DNA from: an uncultured bacterium
GTDB taxonomy: Bacteria > Actinomycetota > Coriobacteriia > Coriobacteriales > Coriobacteriaceae
Length of the DNA: 23,965 nucleotides
NCBI GenBank assembly: GCA_905216045.1
Contig: CAJMSL010000016.1
Location: 1-23,965 of the forward strand
Direction: 5' to 3'
Shown: positions 22,914 to 23,965 of the stretch, piece by piece
Layout of the letters: the number at the start of each line of letters is the position of its first letter
Position numbering within the stretch: position 1 is the first letter of the stretch
Made by a program: the position numbers and the translations under genes
Notes under the pieces: model-generated
Seen by the model: the letters and a program-made list of their open reading frames with translations, nothing else
Told to the model about the DNA's origin: nothing
Database searches by the model: none

Positions 22914-23965
22914 GTGGACGAGGAAGCAAGCATCATCCTGGGGGATGCCATCGCCTTTTGCCAGCGCGACGGCCAAGATGCACGCCTCATCAACATGCTG
23001 GGGCAATCGCGCGCCATAAGCCTGACCGAAGATACGCTCACGATCGAGGCCCCCTCGCGCTTTGCCATCGCGCAGCTCAAAAAGCATCAGCCGACTATTG
23101 AGGCTTATCTGGAAGAAATCGCCTTTGCACCGATTGCTCTCGACATCGTGGCGCCGCAAGGCGCCGCAACGGAATCCGCTGCCGCGACGGCGCCCGCCAC
23201 GGCTCCCGCTGCTTCCCCGACGGTACCAGCCTCCGCAAGCGACGTGCCGACAATCGAGCACCAGCACAGCGATGTTTCCCGTGAAACCATGGCGCCGTTG
23301 CCGACCGCGGTAGCGACGTCAACGAACGCACCCGTCACGCACATGCCCATCGCTCACGACGCAGCGGCGGGCGCGGATTCGGGCATTGCAATCAAGAACA
23401 CGCTCTCGGCCGACGATTTTCGTCGCATGATGAACCAGATGAAGGGCGGAGCGCCGACTAAATCCACGCAAGCTGCGACCCCCGCTTCACCCATGCCAGC
23501 ACCGACCGTGCCGGCCGAGCAGAATACGGATGGAGCCCCGCTCGCCGCGAACTCAAAATTTACCTTTGAGAACTTTGTCTACGGCCCCGAGAACAGCCAT
23601 GCCTATCGCTCGGCACTCAAGTTTGCCGCCCTCGCGGACGAGCGCGGCACATGCACATCACTGTTTATCTACGGCAAATCGGGCCTGGGCAAGACGCACC
23701 TGCTGCTTGCCATCAAAAACGAGCTCGCCGAGAAGTCACCCGAGATCAAGGTCAAGTATGCCAACTCCCAGGCATATCTGGACGACCTGATGACCGAGTT
23801 CGACCGCCAAAAGAAGAGCAACGCCCCCATCATGCAGGCGTACCACGGCGTGGACGTGCTCATCATCGATGACATCCAAAACATCATCGGCAAGCGCGCA
23901 AGCGTGGACTACTTTTTCCAGCTCATGGACGAGTTCATCCGCAACAACAAGAAGGTCGTCATCGC
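22914..23965 (+). CDS. dnaA: Chromosomal replication initiator DnaA (partial, cut by the right edge)
   Basis: 350 complete codons from the GTG at 22914, which follows GGGAGAG. DnaA-ATP binds DnaA boxes and opens the origin. Domain I (about 1-78) is divergent and lacks the usual tryptophan-containing motif. Domain II (about 80-212) is an unusually long Ala/Pro/Thr-rich linker. The AAA+ domain III begins with FTFENFVYGPENSHAYRSAL and shows Walker A GKSGLGKTH (254-262) and Walker B VLIIDDIQ (315-322). The rest of domain III and the DNA-binding domain IV lie beyond the window. A degenerate parS-like site lies inside the linker coding sequence. Confidence 0.97.
   Translation, partial: MDEEASIILGDAIAFCQRDGQDARLINMLGQSRAISLTEDTLTIEAPSRFAIAQLKKHQPTIEAYLEEIAFAPIALDIVAPQGAATESAAATAPATAPAASPTVPASASDVPTIEHQHSDVSRETMAPLPTAVATSTNAPVTHMPIAHDAAAGADSGIAIKNTLSADDFRRMMNQMKGGAPTKSTQAATPASPMPAPTVPAEQNTDGAPLAANSKFTFENFVYGPENSHAYRSALKFAALADERGTCTSLFIYGKSGLGKTHLLLAIKNELAEKSPEIKVKYANSQAYLDDLMTEFDRQKKSNAPIMQAYHGVDVLIIDDIQNIIGKRASVDYFFQLMDEFIRNNKKVVI
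23273..23288. promoter_or_regulatory. Degenerate parS-like site inside dnaA
   Basis: TGTTTCCCGTGAAACC matches parS TGTTTCACGTGAAACA at 14 of 16 bases. It encodes part of the disordered DnaA linker (DVSRET), where the protein sequence is free to vary. It lies about 5 kb from the perfect parS cluster, on the other side of the putative origin. Confidence 0.45.

Overview
The window looks like the replication-origin-proximal part of a high-GC, Gram-positive chromosome. The class Coriobacteriia (a Collinsella-like gut actinobacterium) is my best guess. This is inferred from GC-rich coding DNA with strong AGGAGG ribosome-binding sites, a PafB/PafC-type WYL pair, an LPxTG wall-anchored adhesin, three 16-bp parS sites, and the order dnaA / rpmH-rnpA-yidD-yidC-jag-rsmG-parA-parB. 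I ran no database search, so the genus is a guess.

Layout from left to right. Positions 1-1290 (minus) hold purB, cut by the window edge. Positions 1291-1660 hold a tRNA-Gly(CCC) with its terminator and a scar-like stretch of partial tRNA copies and hairpins. Positions 1958-5389 (plus) encode a 1143-residue surface protein with a signal peptide, a thioester (TQxA) domain, about six Cna_B/SpaA-like repeats and an LPATG anchor. Positions 5456-8848 (minus) hold a small membrane protein and a 1050-residue M28-peptidase-like membrane protein split by a very long acidic disordered insertion. Positions 9047-10973 (plus) hold two overlapping WYL regulators. They converge on a minus-strand ddl-dinG pair (10970-14823) with no room for a terminator. 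rlmN (plus) runs from 14909 to 15961.

Positions 16161-21200 (all minus) form the chromosome-maintenance and ribosome/membrane-biogenesis block. Read in transcription order it is rpmH, rnpA, yidD, yidC, jag, terminator, rsmG, three parS sites, parA, parB and a YtxH-like membrane protein. The 345-bp gap at 21201-21545 carries the strong rpmH promoter and repeated TTTTCAACA-type motifs that may be variant DnaA boxes, so it is the best oriC candidate here. To its right, on the plus strand, an unusual gene (21546-22898) encodes a GHKL ATPase domain, a Gln/Pro-rich linker and a C-terminal winged helix. It sits 15 bp upstream of dnaA, which is cut by the right edge.

The system most worth following up is the GHKL-winged-helix protein wedged between the putative origin and dnaA and probably co-transcribed with dnaA. 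It may be an ATP-dependent regulator of initiation or of dnaA expression. Other leads are the M28-like protein with changed metal ligands, the 39-bp-phased parS cluster with outlying degenerate parS sites (one inside dnaA), and the tRNA-Gly scar.
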